The notes under the pieces: generated by a model
Seen by the model: the letters and a program-made list of their open reading frames with translations, nothing else
Told to the model about the DNA's origin: nothing
The model's database searches: none
Translations under genes and position numbers: made by a program
Shown: positions 32,810 to 34,916 of the stretch, one piece after another
How the letters are laid out: each line of letters opens with the position of its first letter
Position numbering within the stretch: the first letter of the stretch is position 1
NCBI GenBank assembly: GCA_017450005.1
Contig: JAFSYM010000018.1
Span: 1-34,916 of the forward strand
Direction of reading: 5' to 3'
DNA: 34,916 bases
Source of the DNA: Clostridia bacterium
GTDB taxonomy: Bacteria; Bacillota; Clostridia; Oscillospirales; Acutalibacteraceae

Positions 32810-33703
32810 TTACCTTTCTACCAGTCGCCGGCGGATCGCCAGTTCGTTCTTTTCCGTATTGACCTCGCCAAGCCCCAGAAAACGTCCCGCAGGATCATAC
32901 ACGCGGTACAGACCCTCGCCGCCGATACCGCGCACGCGCACGAGGTCGAGCGCGCCGCCGTTGTCAAAGCGAACGGCCTGCTTTTCGGTGACGGTGACGG
33001 CAGGGTAGGCGGACAGTACGCGGTCGATTGGCAGTACAAGCGCCGCAATTTCCTGCGGCGTGCAGGCGCGCAGCGCGTCGAGCGTGTGCGCGTCCTGTAC
33101 GGAAAAACCGTTCGCCTCGGTTCGCCGCAGCGCCGTCAGTACCGCGCCGCAGCCGAGCGCCTCGCCCAGATCGGACACCAGCGAGCGGATATATGTACCC
33201 GCGCTGCAGCGCACGTCGATGGTGTATTCACCCTTTTGCACATCGGAATGCACGAGTTCGAGCCGGTCAATCCGGACTGTGCGTGCCTGCCGCTGTACCT
33301 CGACGCCCTGCCGCGCGAGCGCGTACAGACGCACGCCGCCCTGACTGACGGCGGAGTACATCGGCGGAAGCTGCGGGATCGTGCCGCGGAATGCGTTCAG
33401 CGCCTGCAGCACGTCCGATTCGCCGGCGGCGACGTATCGCTGCCGCACGACGCTGCCGGTGATGTCCAGCGTGTCCGTGTCGACGCCGAGCAGAAAAACG
33501 GCGCGGTATGCCTTGTCATGGCTCGGCAGAAGTTCGGCGAATTTTGTCGCGCCGCCCAGCAGCACAGGCAAAAGGCCGGACGCCATGGGGTCGAGCGTGC
33601 CGGTGTGGCCGATCTTCTTTTCTCCGCAGATCCGCCGCAATTGCGCCGCAGCCCAAAACGAGGTGATCCCCTCGTGCTTGTCCAGCAAAAGTACGCCCGT
33701 CAT
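32810..33703 (-). CDS. truB: tRNA pseudouridine-55 synthase
   Basis: The 297-residue protein makes pseudouridine at position 55 in the T loop of most tRNAs. It opens GVLLLDKHEGITSF, with catalytic Asp38 in the motif GHTGTLDPMASG. KAYRAVFLLGVDTDTLD is the next family block, followed by the RTVRIDRLEL and YIRSLVSDLGEALGC segments. The C-terminal end has a PUA-like part (VRVRGIGGEGLYRVYDPAGRF). GGAGG lies 7 nt upstream of the ATG. It is the first gene of the seven-gene operon, with its promoter at 33762-33734. Confidence 0.96.
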   Translation of the reverse strand: MTGVLLLDKHEGITSFWAAAQLRRICGEKKIGHTGTLDPMASGLLPVLLGGATKFAELLPSHDKAYRAVFLLGVDTDTLDITGSVVRQRYVAAGESDVLQALNAFRGTIPQLPPMYSAVSQGGVRLYALARQGVEVQRQARTVRIDRLELVHSDVQKGEYTIDVRCSAGTYIRSLVSDLGEALGCGAVLTALRRTEANGFSVQDAHTLDALRACTPQEIAALVLPIDRVLSAYPAVTVTEKQAVRFDNGGALDLVRVRGIGGEGLYRVYDPAGRFLGLGEVNTEKNELAIRRRLVER

Positions 33704-33733
33704 AATGATCCTCCGCAGAATTACTTAACTTAC

Positions 33734-33762
33734 AGTATAGCACATCTCGTAAAAAAATGCAA
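33734..33762 (-). promoter_or_regulatory. Promoter of the truB operon
   Basis: On the minus strand TTGCAT (33762-33757), a 17-bp spacer and TATACT (33739-33734) are present. Confidence 0.75.
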
Positions 33763-33817
33763 TTTTTCATGTGTGACGAATCTGAGAAAAAATTGTAAAA
33801 ATTTTCAAAAAATATAC

Positions 33818-33846
33818 TTGACAAACTATATCCGATACATTATAAT
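33818..33846 (+). promoter_or_regulatory. Consensus promoter of the sigma factor gene
   Basis: TTGACA (33818-33823), a 17-bp spacer and TATAAT (33841-33846) match the consensus exactly. It is divergent from the truB promoter. Confidence 0.9.
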
Positions 33847-33883
33847 ACAGTAAGAGTACCAGTTGGGTTTTTTGTGAGGTGGC

Positions 33884-34450
33884 ATGGTGTACGACAAACA
33901 AGAGGCGATCTGCCTGCGTGCCGCCAGAGCGGGAGACGACGCTGCGATGGCGTCGCTGATCTCGGATCAACTTCCGTTTATCCGCCAAAAGGCCGCTTCT
34001 GCGGCGTCGGTGAGCGGACTGGACGCGGAGGATCTGGCGCAGGAGGGACTGATCGGTCTTTTGAATGCCGTGCGCTCTTTTGATTTTTACGGCGGTGCGG
34101 CGTTTCGTACCTATGCGCGCACCTGCATTGTCAACAGCATCCGCAGCGCGCTGCGCCGCGCGTCGCGTCCCGGTGCTGTGCCCGTCCGTGCGGTGCTGCC
34201 GATCGACAGCGCGGACGACTGGACAGGCGTCGCAAACGACCCGCAGGACATTGTGGTCGGGCGTGAGCAGGCCGTGCGTCTGCTGCAGTTTGTGGACAAG
34301 CATCTGTCCGCGCGCGAGCAGGCCGTGCTGCGGCTGTATCTGGCAGGCAGCAGCTATGCTGCAATCGCCGAGTCGCTCTCCCTCAAGGACTGCAAAGCGG
34401 TCGACAACACCCTGCAGCGTATCCGGAAGAAACTGAAGTCCTTCAGTTGA
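33884..34450 (+). CDS. RNA polymerase sigma-70 family factor, SigH-like
   Basis: The 188-residue protein has region 2 (LISDQLPFIRQKAASAA, DLAQEGLIGLLNAVRSFD, FRTYARTCIVNSIRSALR), which binds core polymerase and the -10 element. After a Pro-rich linker comes region 4 (LSAREQAVLRLYLAGSSYAAIAESL), a helix-turn-helix for the -35 element. Length and order resemble the sporulation/stationary factor SigH (Spo0H), but the short region between domains leaves another class possible. GAGGTGG lies just before the ATG. It is read from a consensus promoter, so it is probably expressed in growth and controlled later. Confidence 0.88.
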   Translation: MVYDKQEAICLRAARAGDDAAMASLISDQLPFIRQKAASAASVSGLDAEDLAQEGLIGLLNAVRSFDFYGGAAFRTYARTCIVNSIRSALRRASRPGAVPVRAVLPIDSADDWTGVANDPQDIVVGREQAVRLLQFVDKHLSAREQAVLRLYLAGSSYAAIAESLSLKDCKAVDNTLQRIRKKLKSFS

Positions 34451-34458
34451 TTCATATA

Positions 34459-34526
34459 TGCCCCATGTAGCTTAAAGTAGAGCGTAGTGATTTTCTAAGG
34501 TGGCGGTGCGATTCCGTCCAAGGGCA
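34459..34526 (+). ncRNA. tRNA-like element (degenerate tRNA or mimic)
   Basis: TGCCC (34459-34463) pairs with GGGCA (34522-34526) like an acceptor stem. TAGCTTAAAGTAGAGC resembles a short D arm, TTTCTAA reads as a canonical anticodon loop with TCT (Arg), and GGCGG-TGCGATT-CCGTC forms a T arm. The anticodon stem does not pair and no CCA is encoded, so a normal functional tRNA is unlikely. It sits between the sigma gene and the zinc-ribbon gene. Confidence 0.45.
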
Positions 34527-34553
34527 AAAATCTATGTCAAGCGAGGTAAAAAC

Positions 34554-34832
34554 ATGTACGAAGACAAAACACTCACCTGTAAGGAATGCGGCAATGAGTT
34601 CGTATTCACCGCCGGCGAGCAGGAGTTCTATGCTGAGAAAGGCTTTGTGAACGAGCCCCAGCGCTGCAAGGCATGCCGTGACGCGAGAAAGAACGGCGCC
34701 CGCGGCGAGCGCGAGATGTTCGAGGCTACCTGCGAGAGATGCGGCGGCATCGCCAGAGTTCCCTTCAGACCCCGCGAAGATCGCCCCGTGTACTGCAGCG
34801 AGTGCTTTGCAAAGATGAAGGAAGAGGCATAA
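34554..34832 (+). CDS. Small zinc-ribbon protein
   Basis: The 92-residue protein has three Cys pairs and a lone one. LTCKECGNEF and RCKACRDARK form the first ribbon, and CERCGG with YCSECFAKM the second. The first matches the probable zinc-binding domain PF13451 (zf-trcl), which has FTAGEQEFYAEKGF between its Cys pairs. The second is the related CxxC repeat. It has no catalytic domain and may bind nucleic acid or a protein partner. GAGGT lies 7 nt before ATG 34554; the in-frame codon at 34500 falls inside the tRNA-like element. Confidence 0.85.
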   Translation: MYEDKTLTCKECGNEFVFTAGEQEFYAEKGFVNEPQRCKACRDARKNGARGEREMFEATCERCGGIARVPFRPREDRPVYCSECFAKMKEEA

Positions 34833-34871
34833 GTTCTGTTTATTACGCTGTGAATAAATGATTTATGCGGT

Positions 34872-34912
34872 AAGCGCCCGGAACCACAGCGGTTTCGGGT
34901 GCTTTCTTTTTT
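34872..34912 (+). terminator. Terminator of the zinc-ribbon gene
   Basis: AAGCGCCCGGAA (34872-34883) pairs with TTTCGGGTGCTT (34893-34904) through 12 pairs, including wobbles, followed by TCTTTTTT. Confidence 0.85.
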
Positions 34913-34916
34913 ATCA

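Overview
The window looks like part of a chromosome from a GC-rich, Gram-positive, anaerobic Clostridia bacterium, most likely an uncultured gut Oscillospirales/Ruminococcaceae relative. This is an inference from several features. The promoters are sigma-A type with 17-bp spacers and the Shine-Dalgarno sites are AGGAGG-like. There are lipoproteins, large secreted proteins with InlB-type repeats and a type I dockerin, a rubrerythrin and a small sporulation-type sigma factor. The intergenic DNA is full of short palindromic repeats. No phage, CRISPR array, plasmid gene or transposase was found.

Layout. Positions 1-436 are repeat-rich. deoB (phosphopentomutase, minus) is at 437-1579. A lipoprotein (plus) follows, then a promoter with a structured, unidentified RNA region (2600-2870), then a sortase-type surface protein (2987-4456). 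tRNA-Lys has its own consensus promoter and terminator, and a MITE-like palindrome lies at 4876-5013. The comM/yifB-type ATPase gene (minus) is followed by 1.5 kb of repeat-only DNA (6807-8336). A 1210-residue secreted DUF6273/Big_2 protein (minus) has a 5' leader that looks like a transcription attenuator.

From 12313 to 20115 seven genes run on the plus strand with gaps of at most about 65 bp, so they probably form one transcription unit. They encode an ABC exporter, the two subunits of an aconitase X-type dehydratase, a GtrA-like membrane protein, a lipoprotein, an MltG-like transglycosylase and a GH95-like glycosidase. A perfect bidirectional terminator closes the unit. Next, on the minus strand, come an XRE regulator, a 47-residue hydrophobic peptide with a very good ribosome binding site, and a MarR regulator. 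A 1897-residue secreted repeat protein with a cohesin-like region and a C-terminal dockerin fills 21756-27449. A solitary 5S rRNA gene with its own promoter follows.

From 33703 down to 27826 seven minus-strand genes form an evident operon: truB, signal peptidase I, a DUF5131 protein, an MscS channel, a nucleotidyltransferase-fold protein, an iron-containing alcohol dehydrogenase and rubrerythrin. The window ends with a sigma-70 family factor, a degenerate tRNA-like element and a small zinc-ribbon protein.

The best candidates for something undescribed are four. The first is the leader at 11985-12190, which has a 25-nt long-range helix, a terminator just before the ribosome binding site, and two duplicated strands that allow alternative pairing. 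The second is the structured RNA at 2635-2870. The third is the XRE/47-residue peptide/MarR cluster. The fourth is the tRNA-like element at 34459-34526. All assignments come from reading the sequence; no database search was run.
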